Below the pieces are notes generated by a model. It had not been told where the DNA came from and did not search any database. It saw only the letters and a program-made list of their open reading frames with translations. Made by a program: the position numbers and the translations under genes. A stretch of DNA of 64,000 bases from Flavobacterium ichthyis (lineage in GTDB: Bacteria; Bacteroidota; Bacteroidia; Flavobacteriales; Flavobacteriaceae): positions 1-64,000 of the forward strand of contig NZ_JAABLM010000004.1 of assembly GCF_009915155.1 (NCBI RefSeq), read 5' to 3'. Each line of letters starts with the position of its first letter. Position 1 is the stretch's first letter. Shown piece by piece: positions 35,771-45,512 of this stretch.

Positions 35771-38700
35771 ATGAGATCGAAGTTCAAATGGATTTTTACG
35801 CTATTGTTAGCGTTTTCGATGCAGTTTTCTTTCGCTCAGGAGAAAACAATTACAGGTACAGTGACCGAAAGTGGTTTGCCGTTGCCAGGTGTTACTGTCA
35901 AGGTGCAGGGTAAAACCGCTGCTACTCAAACAGATTTTGATGGAAATTTTTCTATCTCGGCTGCTCAAGGCGATGTTTTGGAATTTTCATTCGTCGGTTT
36001 AGAAACCAAAACGGCAGTTGTAGGTGCTTCAAATGTCGTAAATACAGCAATGGTAGCTGGAGCTACTACCCTTGATGATGTCTTGGTAGTAGGTTATTTT
36101 ACTCAGAAAAAAGAAGATGTAACCGCAGCAGTTTCAACAGTTGGTTCTGATGAAATTGCTAAAATGGCTCCGTCGATGTCTCTTGATAACATGTTGCAAG
36201 GTAAAGCGGCAGGGGTTCAGGTTGTAGGTGCTTCTGGGCGTCCTGGTCAACCTGCGAGAGTTGCTATTCGAGGTATTAATCAAATGGATGGTAATAATGC
36301 TAACCCTCTTTATGTTGTGGATGGCGTTTATATGAGTTCAACAGAGATGTTGTCAATTAATCCTGCGGATATCGAGAATCAGGTTGTTCTTAAAGATGCT
36401 GCTGCAACTGCGTTGTACGGTTCTCGTGGAGCAAATGGGGTAATTGTTGTAACAACTAAAAGGGCTAAGAAAGGTGTTACTCAATTCCAGTTGAATACAA
36501 GTTATGGTTTCTCGGACAGAGTGGATGATAACTTTGATATCATGAATGCGTCTCAATACTTGGCTCACGAGCAAAAATTGAGAGAGGCAGGTGTTCAAGG
36601 GCTTCCTATTCGAACTCCAGAGCAAATCGCGTTTTTATCGGCGAACGGTGAGGATTGGGAAAAACAAGTGTTTAAAAAAGGTATTTTGCAAAACGTACAA
36701 TTCCAAGCTTTAAGTGCTACTGAAAACACAAATTTCTTGGCGTCATTTGGTTACGATAAAAATACTGGATTGATTAATCCTTGGAATGGTTTTGACAGAT
36801 TGTCTGGTCGTATTAAGGTGGATCAAAAAATGAAACACAATATTACAATCGGTGGTAACGTGAATTTATCTTATACAAAAGATGATCGTCCAAGAGAATC
36901 TTTTAACGTATTAAGTCCTGTGTTTACTGCATATGGTAACTCTCCTTTGGTTCCTAAATATGCTATCGATCCTACAACAGGAGAGCAAATTGTTGACGAA
37001 AACGGTAACCCAGTTTTTGGTTCAAGTGGTTTGCCGAGTAACTTAAACTACTTCGAGATTTACGAGGATGATTATTCAATTGAAACAAGACAAATCAGAA
37101 CATTTGGTAACGTTTACGCTCAAATCGATGATTTGTTTACTGATGGATTATCATTTAAAACAGAATTTAATGCGGTATATGGAAGATCGGTAAATGAAAC
37201 CTTCGTTGCGCCAGGATCAAATATTTCAAATGCGTTTGGTTACGCTGATTTAGGTTTAAAAAGCGATGGGGGGTCTGATTCATTTGATTATCGATGGGTT
37301 CACACACTGAGATACAACACTACTATTGCAGACAAACACAATTTGGATGTTATTGTTTTTAATGAATACAATAAATATAATTTTTATAGCTACTTCTTGG
37401 AGTCACAAGGATTTCCAAATTCGTTCTTGACTGTTCAGTCGGTAGCTGGTCAACCTACAGATGCTACAACTTCTAGAACTGATTATTTGTTTATTGGTTA
37501 TGGAGCAAACGTGCTTTATGATTTTGATAACAAATATTTCTTACAAGCGTCGCTGAGACGTGACGAAGGTTCTATGTTTGGACGTCAAGACAACGTAGGT
37601 TACTTCCCGGGAGCATCTGTTGGATGGAAAATTTCTGAAGAAAGTTTCATGGATAACGCGGAATTTGTAAACAATCTAAAGCTAAGAGCATCATGGGGTA
37701 AACGAGGAAGTAATTCTGGATTAGCACAAAATTACCCTCAAACGGCTGTTGCTTTTCCTGGTTATAATAATATTCCTGGTGCTGCTCCAACTTCTGCGAT
37801 TGCCAATCCTTTCTTGCAATGGTCGGTAAGTGAAACTTATGGTGCTGGTTTAGACTTTACGCTTTTCAATAGAAGATTGACTGGTACAGTTGATTATTTT
37901 AAAGATATCAGAACTAACTTTTATTTTCAAGATGTGCTACCGTTCGAGTCTGGGGCATACACCCAAGAAGTTAATGCCGGAGAATTTTATAACCAAGGAT
38001 GGGAGTTTGCTTTATCTTATGATTTAATCTCCAACGAGAATTTGGTTTGGAATATTAAAGGAAACTTAACTTTAGTTAAAAATAAAGTTACAGACTTGTA
38101 TAATTTAGAAGAAAAACCTGTTGGAGGTCATATGAATGTTGTTGGTGGTATGGTAAATGAGTATTTTGAGGTACGTTATGCTGGTGTAAATCCTGCAAAC
38201 GGAGAGCCTTTGTATTATACGCCAGACGGTGGTGTGACCAATGTGTTTAACGGTGAATTAGCAGTTAGATTAGAAGATAAAACACCAGCACCTACTTATT
38301 TTGGTGGATTTGGAACTTCAGTAAATTGGAAAAATTTAGATTTCAGCGCTGATTTTTCATATCAAGGTGGAAATTATATCTATAACGTGGCAGAATTGGT
38401 ATTGTTGGATCCAACTCGTACTAACCAAAATTTCCGAACAGATGCTAGTAATTTCTGGACCGCTCCAGGTCAAACTGGTGTATTGCCTCGTCCAATTAAT
38501 GATGACGGAACCAGAAGAACACTTCAGGGGACTGATCAGTTTTTACACAAAGGTGATTTCTTAAGATTTAGATCTCTTAATATCGGATATACATTTGGTA
38601 AAGATGTTTTCGGAGAATCATTTATGGAAAGAGTACGTGTTTATGTATCGGGCCAAAACTTATATACTTGGACAAAGTTCAAGGGTGATCCAGAAGTCGG

Positions 38701-38803
38701 ATTTATGGGATTAGAAAGTACAGGTACATTTGTAGGTTCTGCATATCGTTGGGCTTATCCTAATGCACAAACATATATGTTTGGAGTTCAATTAACATTT
38801 TAA
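35771..38803 (+). CDS. SusC/RagA-family TonB-linked outer membrane protein
   Basis: 1010 aa. Signal peptide to FSFAQ (residue 23). A carboxypeptidase-regulatory-like domain (25-110: KTITGTVTESGLPLPGVTVK) is followed by the plug (DDVLVVGYFTQKKEDVTAAV, GVQVVGASGRPGQPARVAIRG, NPLYVVDGVYM, LKDAAATALYGSRGANGVI) and a 22-strand-type barrel. It ends TYMFGVQLTF, the usual C-terminal aromatic residue. It forms the transport half of the lid-and-barrel importer with the SusD-like lipoprotein 12 bp downstream. The substrate is not fixed; no glycosidase lies in the operon, and a secreted subtilase follows, so peptides are possible. Confidence 0.96.
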   Translation: MRSKFKWIFTLLLAFSMQFSFAQEKTITGTVTESGLPLPGVTVKVQGKTAATQTDFDGNFSISAAQGDVLEFSFVGLETKTAVVGASNVVNTAMVAGATTLDDVLVVGYFTQKKEDVTAAVSTVGSDEIAKMAPSMSLDNMLQGKAAGVQVVGASGRPGQPARVAIRGINQMDGNNANPLYVVDGVYMSSTEMLSINPADIENQVVLKDAAATALYGSRGANGVIVVTTKRAKKGVTQFQLNTSYGFSDRVDDNFDIMNASQYLAHEQKLREAGVQGLPIRTPEQIAFLSANGEDWEKQVFKKGILQNVQFQALSATENTNFLASFGYDKNTGLINPWNGFDRLSGRIKVDQKMKHNITIGGNVNLSYTKDDRPRESFNVLSPVFTAYGNSPLVPKYAIDPTTGEQIVDENGNPVFGSSGLPSNLNYFEIYEDDYSIETRQIRTFGNVYAQIDDLFTDGLSFKTEFNAVYGRSVNETFVAPGSNISNAFGYADLGLKSDGGSDSFDYRWVHTLRYNTTIADKHNLDVIVFNEYNKYNFYSYFLESQGFPNSFLTVQSVAGQPTDATTSRTDYLFIGYGANVLYDFDNKYFLQASLRRDEGSMFGRQDNVGYFPGASVGWKISEESFMDNAEFVNNLKLRASWGKRGSNSGLAQNYPQTAVAFPGYNNIPGAAPTSAIANPFLQWSVSETYGAGLDFTLFNRRLTGTVDYFKDIRTNFYFQDVLPFESGAYTQEVNAGEFYNQGWEFALSYDLISNENLVWNIKGNLTLVKNKVTDLYNLEEKPVGGHMNVVGGMVNEYFEVRYAGVNPANGEPLYYTPDGGVTNVFNGELAVRLEDKTPAPTYFGGFGTSVNWKNLDFSADFSYQGGNYIYNVAELVLLDPTRTNQNFRTDASNFWTAPGQTGVLPRPINDDGTRRTLQGTDQFLHKGDFLRFRSLNIGYTFGKDVFGESFMERVRVYVSGQNLYTWTKFKGDPEVGFMGLESTGTFVGSAYRWAYPNAQTYMFGVQLTF

Positions 38804-38815
38804 TAACAAATTGCA

Positions 38816-40267
38816 ATGAAAAATAAATTTTTTAAAATTATAATAGCGGTTTTTGGTATCACAGTATTTTATAGCTGTGATGATCAAATTGACGACTACC
38901 AACCCTACGATGCTGTAGTGTTAGAAACCTTCTATCAAACACCTTCAGATTTTGAGCAAGCATCGACTGCATTGTATTCTGCGTTCAGAAGTGCAGGTTA
39001 CTACGACGGTGGTGGTTCGGCGGGTGGATTAATTATCGTGCCAGATATTTTGTCAGATAATTTAATTTTTAATACAGAAGGAAGACAGTCGGGTCGTAAT
39101 ACTGCAGAGTTTACTTATAATACAAATAATACGCCAACTGCAATTTACGGTAGTGCGTACAGAAGTATTAGTAGAGCGAACTTAATTATTGATCAAATAG
39201 ATAACCTAAATGACGGAGCTTTTAAAAATAACATTTTAGGACAGGCTTTAGCAATTAGAGGATTATGCCATTTTGATGTTGCACGTTTTTATTCAAAAAT
39301 CCCTACACAATCTGCGGATGCTAACAATAGTATTGGTATAGCGTACTCAAAAACTTATGATCCACAAGCGAGACCAGCAAGATTAGAAACAGTTCAAGAA
39401 ACTTACGCAGAAATTATTAATGACCTTGAGACAGCTTCAACACTGATTGCAACTGATAATGGAGAGGGTAAATTAGATTTAGCTGCCGTTAAAGGTTTGT
39501 TGTCACGTGTCTATTTATACCAAGGGAATCATGTTTTAGCGGCTCAACGTGCTCAAGAATCTATTGATGCAGGAGCAACTTTAGTTTCTAGAGCCAATTT
39601 TCGTGCTACCTGGTTAGATTCAAATTCTGACGATGTACTTTTCAAGGTTAAAATAACCCAACAAGACAACGTTTTTATCGGAAACGATTACAACCAGTTG
39701 TTAAACGGTCAATTGTATTCTGAATATGTTTGTGATTTTGGACTATTTCAATTATATCAAAATTCAGATATTCGTAAAACTGCGTATATTCAAACTTCTC
39801 AAACGGGAGACTTTACGTACAACCACATTATTAAATATTACCAAAATGCTTCTGGATTAAGATTCGTTGATGGTAAATATTTAAGAACCTCAGAAGTATA
39901 TTTGAATATGGCTGAGGCTAAATTCCGTAATAATGACGAAGCAGGTGCGCTTGCTGCGTTGAATATGGTTCGTACTCGTCGATACAGTCCGTATACTCCT
40001 GGATCAGAATCTGGTCAAGGATTATGGAATGCTATTATGCTCGAAAGAAGATTAGAGTTAGCATTTGAATCTGATCGTTTCTTTACATTAAAACGTTTAG
40101 GATTAGGACTTCAAAGATCTGGTTTTGGTCATTTGGCTGATGGTGCTGGTAACATTGCATTTCCACAGACTGTTCCTGCTAGTTCTCATTTATGGCAATT
40201 GCCAATTTCGCAACTTGCCTTAAACTCTAATCCTAACATTATCCCTAATCCAGATTATCAAAATTAA
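38816..40267 (+). CDS. SusD/RagB-family surface lipoprotein
   Basis: 483 aa. Lipoprotein signal with Cys21 followed by DDQIDD, an acidic run of the kind that directs Bacteroidota lipoproteins to the outer face. The SusD TPR-like fold shows LSRVYLYQGNHVLAAQRAQESID in the middle and the C-terminal block RTSEVYLNMAEAKFRNNDEAGALAALNMVRTRR, LERRLELAFESDRFFTLKRLG. It serves as the substrate-binding lid over the SusC barrel, 12 bp upstream. The specificity-defining loops are not interpretable by eye. Confidence 0.95.
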   Translation: MKNKFFKIIIAVFGITVFYSCDDQIDDYQPYDAVVLETFYQTPSDFEQASTALYSAFRSAGYYDGGGSAGGLIIVPDILSDNLIFNTEGRQSGRNTAEFTYNTNNTPTAIYGSAYRSISRANLIIDQIDNLNDGAFKNNILGQALAIRGLCHFDVARFYSKIPTQSADANNSIGIAYSKTYDPQARPARLETVQETYAEIINDLETASTLIATDNGEGKLDLAAVKGLLSRVYLYQGNHVLAAQRAQESIDAGATLVSRANFRATWLDSNSDDVLFKVKITQQDNVFIGNDYNQLLNGQLYSEYVCDFGLFQLYQNSDIRKTAYIQTSQTGDFTYNHIIKYYQNASGLRFVDGKYLRTSEVYLNMAEAKFRNNDEAGALAALNMVRTRRYSPYTPGSESGQGLWNAIMLERRLELAFESDRFFTLKRLGLGLQRSGFGHLADGAGNIAFPQTVPASSHLWQLPISQLALNSNPNIIPNPDYQN

Positions 40268-40287
40268 TCTCTTAAAGAAATTGAAAA

Positions 40288-41157
40288 ATGAAAAAACTAT
40301 CTAAATATTTATTATTTTTCGCAATATCACCGTTGCTGTTTTTAGGTTGTGATGATATAGAGGAAAATCTTTTTCGAACATTTGATGATTTTACTTTTGT
40401 AAGCTTAAGTGGTAACAGTAATACGTTAACTGTACAAGAGAATGCCGGTTCTGTTAATATCCCAGTAAGTCTTTCATCTCCTTTAGATTCGGATTTACAA
40501 GTAAGTTTAGTTGTAACTGATAGTACTGCAGTTACGGGAGTGGACTTTACTTTTGCTAATACTATAGTTACTATCCCAGCTGGTCAAACTTCAGCAATGT
40601 TTGTTTTGAATGTTATCGATGACGAGGTTTTTAATGAAAGTAAAATTTTCTCAGTTGAATTGAATTCGTCAAACCCAGCAGTGATGGCTGGTTTATCTGG
40701 TAACGCAGCAACTTTTCAAAAAACAGTTGTGATTGTTAACGATGACTGTCCTACAAACTATGATTTATGGTTTGGTGCTTTAAGTGTAGAAGATGTAGGT
40801 TACGGTTCAACTCCTGGTTCTGGTGGAGCAACCCCTGCTGGAACTTGTGATATTTTGAGAGTGAACAATGACCTTCCAGGAATTGGAGGTGCTACTGCAG
40901 CTATTTATGATGTTCGCTTAATTCCATTTTCTGATGGAGATACTCAAGGTGAAGCAATTGTCGATAGAACTTTGGCAAGGGCAGCTGCTCAGACTCATGC
41001 TACTTTAGGTGTGTTAGATGCCGTTTACGAGGCAAGTGGTTTTTATGATGAGACTACTCGTGAAATCACATTAGAATATACGCTTCTAGCACGTAATAGT
41101 CAAGGTACAATTGTTGGGTCATTCTACACTGGAACAAATATTATCCGAGTTCCTTAA
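40288..41157 (+). CDS. Calx-beta domain surface lipoprotein
   Basis: 289 aa. Lipoprotein signal (Cys21 after LLFLG), then DDIEEN, an acidic export signal. A Calx-beta domain spans about 35-150: TVQENAGSVNIPVSLSSPL, TGVDFTFANTIVTIPAGQTSAMFVLNVIDDEVFNESK. The C-terminal 135 residues are unassigned, with two Cys (near 155 and 190). It lies 20 bp after susD, so it is the third product of the SusC/SusD operon and probably a substrate-binding accessory. Ends at the strong terminator at 41180. Confidence 0.85.
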   Translation: MKKLSKYLLFFAISPLLFLGCDDIEENLFRTFDDFTFVSLSGNSNTLTVQENAGSVNIPVSLSSPLDSDLQVSLVVTDSTAVTGVDFTFANTIVTIPAGQTSAMFVLNVIDDEVFNESKIFSVELNSSNPAVMAGLSGNAATFQKTVVIVNDDCPTNYDLWFGALSVEDVGYGSTPGSGGATPAGTCDILRVNNDLPGIGGATAAIYDVRLIPFSDGDTQGEAIVDRTLARAAAQTHATLGVLDAVYEASGFYDETTREITLEYTLLARNSQGTIVGSFYTGTNIIRVP

Positions 41158-41179
41158 TATAATGTATATACATTGATTA

Positions 41180-41224
41180 AAGCGGCAGTTTTTACTGTCG
41201 CTTTTTTTTTTTTTTTTTTTTTTT
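41180..41224 (+). terminator. Terminator of the SusC/D operon with 23-T tract
   Basis: AGCGGCAGT pairs with ACTGTCGCT (one G-T pair) around TTTT, and is followed by an uninterrupted run of 23 T at 41202-41224. A 14-bp palindrome AATGTATATACATT lies just before, at 41161-41174. Confidence 0.88.
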
Positions 41225-41267
41225 CGTTAAAATTCAAGAGCTTACCAATAATAGAGCATCTTTTTTC

Positions 41268-41275
41268 TATATTTG
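41268..41275 (+). promoter_or_regulatory. -7 box TATATTTG before the subtilase
   Basis: Exact TAnnTTTG match 23 bp before the ATG at 41299. Confidence 0.55.
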
Positions 41276-41298
41276 TTTTTTATACTTAATTTATATAA

Positions 41299-43164
41299 AT
41301 GAAAAAAATTTTATTTCTACTTTTAATCAGTTCGATCACTTATGCTCAAACTAAAGAAGAACTGAAAAAAATCGTCGATAAGACTGATATTGATAATTTA
41401 AATATTCTTTCAGATAAATTGTCAAAAGAGTATCAACAAGCACAAGAGCGTATCAATGATTTTTTATCAAAAAACCCGGAATATTCAAAACGTGTACGTG
41501 ACGGGTTTGTGATAAAGGAAATTTATGATATTGACAATTATGGTCATCCATTATACAATGTAACCTTTAATAGGAATGCGGCGGTAACAGCTCGTGCCAA
41601 TGCCCTTTACACTGGAGGAAGCTTGGGATTAGATATTGAAGGACAAAACATGACAGCTGGAATATGGGATGGAGGTGCCGCAAGAGTAACCCATAACGAA
41701 TTTCAGGGTCGAGTATTTGCTGCCGATGGTGCAGGTTTTGACGATCATGCCACTCACGTGACAGGTACAATTATTGCAGCTGGTCTTAATCCGTTGTTGC
41801 GTGGATTAGCTTTCAGAGCTAATGCGAGAAGTTACGATTGGAATAGTGATTCAACTGAAATGGCATCTGCTGCTGCTGGTGGACTGTTGGTTTCAAATCA
41901 TTCCTATGGACCGGACGCAAGTTCCTTACCTCTTTGGATGTTTGGAGCCTATGACTCTCGTGCACGTTCGGTTGACCAAATCACTTTTGCTGCACCTTAT
42001 TATCTGCCAGTTACTGCGGCAGGTAATGATCGTGATAGTTATGCAATTTATAATCCAACGAAAGATGGTTACGATTTAATTGCCGGATTTAATACGGCTA
42101 AGAATTTTTTAACTGTTGGAGCTGTTAATCAGGTTCTAAATTATACAGGTCCTTCGTCTATCACGATGTCAAATTTTAGTAATTGGGGGCCTACTGACGA
42201 TGGTAGAATAAAGCCAGAAGTTGTAACTAAAGGTGTAAGTGTAAGATCTACTTTGAGTAGTAGCGATACTGATCAAGGTGTGTTAAATGGCACCTCTATG
42301 GCTTCTCCCGGAGTAGCCGGAACCGCACTTTTACTTCAACAATATTATAATAGCTTGAATGGCAATTATATGAGAGCCGCTACTTTAAAAGGGTTAATCA
42401 TGCATAGTGCTGATGAAGCTGGTCTTTTTGAAGGCCCCGATTACCGTCATGGATGGGGATTGATTAACGCTGAAAGAGCTGCAACGATTATTAGAGACAA
42501 AGGTGTTTCTTCAATAATTGATGAGTTATCTTTGTTAAACACAGCTTCTTATACTTTTGATATTTCTTCTTTTGGATCTGAACCGTTGATGCTCTCAATT
42601 TCATGGACAGATCGTCCAGCAACTTCGGTTAATACTGGTACAAATGATCCATCAACCTTGTATCTTGTTAACGATTTAGATGTTAGAATCACTAAAGATG
42701 GGACAACTTACTATCCATGGACATTAAATCCATCAAATCCAAGTGCTGAAGGTTTAAGAACAGAGGATAATTTCCGTGATAATTATGAAAAAGTGCAAAT
42801 TGATAACCCGAATGGAGTTTATAGCGTTACAGTTACCCATAAAGGTTCTCTTACCGGAGGCCAACAACCATATTCACTAATCGTTTCTGGGCCACAATTG
42901 TCGCTTTCTAACGAAAACTTTAAACTTGATCGTGCCGCAATTTCAATCTACCCAAATCCAGCAAATGATATTTTAAACCTTGCATTTAACGACAATATAC
43001 AGATCACTAATCTTACAGTTTTAGATATTACTGGAAAAGTGATTAATGCAAATTTCGATTTAAATGATAAATCTATTAACGTATCAGCATTGCAATCTGG
43101 AGTTTACTTCTTGAGAATTGCTACAGAAAATAGTGTAGTCACTAAAAAATTCGTCAAAAAATAA
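41299..43164 (+). CDS. Subtilisin-like S8 serine peptidase with T9SS sorting domain
   Basis: 621 aa. Signal peptide to ITYAQ (residue 17), then an N-terminal pro-region to about 95. The S8 catalytic domain carries Asp in TAGIWDGG, His in DDHATHVTG and Ser in NGTSMASPGVAG. A beta-sandwich follows (SYTFDISSFGSEPLMLSISWTD). The C-terminal 75 residues are a type A T9SS sorting domain (ISIYPNPANDIL, LQSGVYFLRIATENSVVTKKFVKK), so it should be secreted by the type IX system and cleaved at the surface. It has its own promoter, but its place after the SusC/D operon suggests it makes peptides for uptake. Confidence 0.94.
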   Translation: MKKILFLLLISSITYAQTKEELKKIVDKTDIDNLNILSDKLSKEYQQAQERINDFLSKNPEYSKRVRDGFVIKEIYDIDNYGHPLYNVTFNRNAAVTARANALYTGGSLGLDIEGQNMTAGIWDGGAARVTHNEFQGRVFAADGAGFDDHATHVTGTIIAAGLNPLLRGLAFRANARSYDWNSDSTEMASAAAGGLLVSNHSYGPDASSLPLWMFGAYDSRARSVDQITFAAPYYLPVTAAGNDRDSYAIYNPTKDGYDLIAGFNTAKNFLTVGAVNQVLNYTGPSSITMSNFSNWGPTDDGRIKPEVVTKGVSVRSTLSSSDTDQGVLNGTSMASPGVAGTALLLQQYYNSLNGNYMRAATLKGLIMHSADEAGLFEGPDYRHGWGLINAERAATIIRDKGVSSIIDELSLLNTASYTFDISSFGSEPLMLSISWTDRPATSVNTGTNDPSTLYLVNDLDVRITKDGTTYYPWTLNPSNPSAEGLRTEDNFRDNYEKVQIDNPNGVYSVTVTHKGSLTGGQQPYSLIVSGPQLSLSNENFKLDRAAISIYPNPANDILNLAFNDNIQITNLTVLDITGKVINANFDLNDKSINVSALQSGVYFLRIATENSVVTKKFVKK

Positions 43165-43184
43165 TATTCTTGAAAAATATTTTT

Positions 43185-43214
43185 AAAAAGCCGTTTGTTA
43201 TCAAGCGGCTTTTT
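43185..43214 (+). terminator. Terminator of the subtilase gene
   Basis: AAAAAGCCGTTTG pairs with CAAGCGGCTTTTT (one G-T pair) around TTAT, ending in T residues. Confidence 0.85.
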
Positions 43215-43236
43215 TAATTCTATACTTCAAATTAGG

Positions 43237-43244
43237 TATCTTTG
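43237..43244 (+). promoter_or_regulatory. -7 box TATCTTTG before the porin
   Basis: Exact TAnnTTTG match 16 bp before the ATG at 43261. Confidence 0.55.
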
Positions 43245-43260
43245 AACAAATTTTTTTAAA

Positions 43261-45246
43261 ATGAACTTTAGGTTAATTATTATTCTGCTTCTTATTTGCG
43301 CTTCCTCACAAACCGCTGCTCAAATCAAAACACGCCGAGAAGCAAACCTTTCGGTCGAAAATAATATTTCATTAGGTGATAAGTCTCAGCTAACAACAAG
43401 CATTTCTCAAGACTCCATCCCCTCAATTGATCTCTACAAAATTATTTCTATTAATAATGACACGACCTACGTAGATACCTCGCTTACCATTCAAAAAGAA
43501 TACAAGTTCAATTACCTCCGTCGAGACCAGTTTGGTTTAATGCCGTTTGCCAATGAAGGACAAACCTTTACAACCCTCAATTACGGACTCAAAAATCAAT
43601 CACCATATCCGTCACTTGGTTATGCTGGAAAACATTTCAATTACCAAGAAGTACAAGACATTAATTATTACCATGTTCCCACACCATTTAGCGAATTATT
43701 TTTCAAAACTACAATGGAACAAGGGCAAATGCTCAATGCCTTATTTACCATCAATTTGTCCGAACAGTTAAATTTAGCGATAGGATATAGAGGTTTGCGA
43801 TCCCTTGGGAAATACGTAAATCAACTATCAAGCAACGGAAATTTCCAGTTTAGTGCTAACTATGCCGCCAAAAACAACCGTTATCGATTAAAAACCCATT
43901 TTACCGGACAAGACCTTACCAATGGTGAAAACGGTGGCGTATTCAGTTTAGAAGATTTCGAATCAGGTGACGAAGATTTCCGTGATCGCTCGAGACTTGA
44001 TGTAAACCTTAACGATGCCCGAACAATTCTCAAAGGTAATAGATATTTTGTTGACCACATTTTTCGATTCAATAAAACTCACGGAAATAACAACCTGTAT
44101 TTCACACATCAACTCAATTACGAACACAAGTTTTTCGAATATCGACAACCCACTGTCATTACCCAAATCGTTACTCCCGCAGAAGGCACCATAATTTTTT
44201 CACGTTTTGGCGACTCGTATAATTCTGCCAACATTAACGATAAATCTCGTTACAACCGCATGTTCAACAAAGTTGGCGCCATTTATGAAAACAGCACACT
44301 CGGGCAATTTATGTTTTTCATAGAAGATTTTCGCTATAACTATTTCTATAACCGAATCATTTTTGGCAACGATACAACACCAATTTCTAATTTGTTGAGC
44401 GACAATTTTAACGTTGTTGGCGGTCAATACGCCTATCAAAAAAACAATTGGAATGGTCGTTTTCAATTTTCAAATTCTATCTCCAATCAGGCAATGACCA
44501 ATCTTGATCTCAACCTTTCCTACAAACTCAACGAAAAGAATAATTTCAGCGCAAGCTATCAAAACATCAGCAAAGTCCCAGATCACACTTATAATTTGTT
44601 CCAAAGCAGCTACGTGGCCTATAATTGGTCAAATAATTTTGCCAATGAAAAAATCAATAAATTAAGCCTCAATGCCAATACACAATGGTTAAACGCCACC
44701 ATCGAAGTTACGAATCTAACAGATCACCTCTATTTTCGCAACACCAGTACTAATCCGCAAACCGTAACCATAACACCCGAGCAATTTTCCGAAGGAATTA
44801 ACTACCTCTCGGTAAAAGTTTCAAGAGAATTTCGCTACAAAAAATTTGCGTTAGACAACACTATTCTTTACCAAGAAATCGATCAAAACCAAGACATACT
44901 CAACCTTCCTAAAATCGTAACCCGAAACACCATATACTACACAGATAATTTATTTAAGAAGGCACTTTTCATCCAAACAGGATTCACCCTCAACTATTTT
45001 ACCGACTATTTTGCGGACGATTACAACCCCGTAATTGGCGATTTTCATATTCAAAACCAGCAAAAAATAGGTAATTTTCCCATGCTCGATTTCTTCTTAA
45101 ATGCCAAAGTTCGTAACACCCGGATTTACCTAAAAGCCGAACATTTCAACGCACTTTTCGGGCAAAACAACTATTATTCCGCACCTAATTATCCTTATCG
45201 AGACTTCACCGTTCGTTTCGGATTGGTCTGGAATTTTTTCACCTAA
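43261..45246 (+). CDS. Putative porin (Porin_10-like)
   Basis: 661 aa outer-membrane protein. Signal peptide to QTAAQ (residue 21), a leader region of about 100 residues with KEYKFNYLRRDQFGLMPFANEGQTF, and then an aromatic-rich beta-barrel (YRGLRSLGKYV, NGNFQFSANYAAKNNRYRLKTHF, GNRYFVDHIFRF) ending FTVRFGLVWNFFT with a C-terminal aromatic block. No plug or TonB box. I recognise this as the large porin-like protein of flavobacteria; substrate unknown. Confidence 0.85.
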   Translation: MNFRLIIILLLICASSQTAAQIKTRREANLSVENNISLGDKSQLTTSISQDSIPSIDLYKIISINNDTTYVDTSLTIQKEYKFNYLRRDQFGLMPFANEGQTFTTLNYGLKNQSPYPSLGYAGKHFNYQEVQDINYYHVPTPFSELFFKTTMEQGQMLNALFTINLSEQLNLAIGYRGLRSLGKYVNQLSSNGNFQFSANYAAKNNRYRLKTHFTGQDLTNGENGGVFSLEDFESGDEDFRDRSRLDVNLNDARTILKGNRYFVDHIFRFNKTHGNNNLYFTHQLNYEHKFFEYRQPTVITQIVTPAEGTIIFSRFGDSYNSANINDKSRYNRMFNKVGAIYENSTLGQFMFFIEDFRYNYFYNRIIFGNDTTPISNLLSDNFNVVGGQYAYQKNNWNGRFQFSNSISNQAMTNLDLNLSYKLNEKNNFSASYQNISKVPDHTYNLFQSSYVAYNWSNNFANEKINKLSLNANTQWLNATIEVTNLTDHLYFRNTSTNPQTVTITPEQFSEGINYLSVKVSREFRYKKFALDNTILYQEIDQNQDILNLPKIVTRNTIYYTDNLFKKALFIQTGFTLNYFTDYFADDYNPVIGDFHIQNQQKIGNFPMLDFFLNAKVRNTRIYLKAEHFNALFGQNNYYSAPNYPYRDFTVRFGLVWNFFT

Positions 45247-45252
45247 AACACA

Positions 45253-45404
45253 TTGTTGGGCGTGCCCCTTCGGGTCAGGCTGTTCGCTTCAACAACTGCA
45301 AAAAAATACCAGATTTGCAATTTTGTACAAAGAGCTTCCGCTGGTCGCTTTTGTACAAAAGCAAATCTAAAGTATTTTGTAGCAGTAGGTTTCCGCTACC
45401 ATCC
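45253..45404 (-). repeat. Dispersed structured intergenic repeat, copy F
   Basis: It contains GAGCTTCCGCTGGTCGCT at 45332-45349, the exact reverse complement of the loop at 69-86. The loop is closed by TTTTGTACAAA / TTTTGTACAAAA and AGATTTGC / GCAAATCT. A second short palindrome, GCCCCTTCGGGTC, sits near 45264. It fills the 266-bp gap before the CBS-domain enzyme. Confidence 0.75.
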
Positions 45405-45452
45405 TTCACGCAAATCCTGCTAACCACAAAACATCTGCTGAAAAATTATCAA

Positions 45453-45483
45453 TTGCAACTCTGTAACTTAAAGCCTATATTTG
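45453..45483 (+). promoter_or_regulatory. Promoter of the CBS-domain cysteine synthase gene
   Basis: TTG at 45453-45455, a 20-bp spacer, then TATATTTG at 45476-45483, 29 bp before the ATG at 45513. Confidence 0.7.
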
Positions 45484-45512
45484 CAAAAAAATTGTAAAAT
45501 CATTCAAAATAA

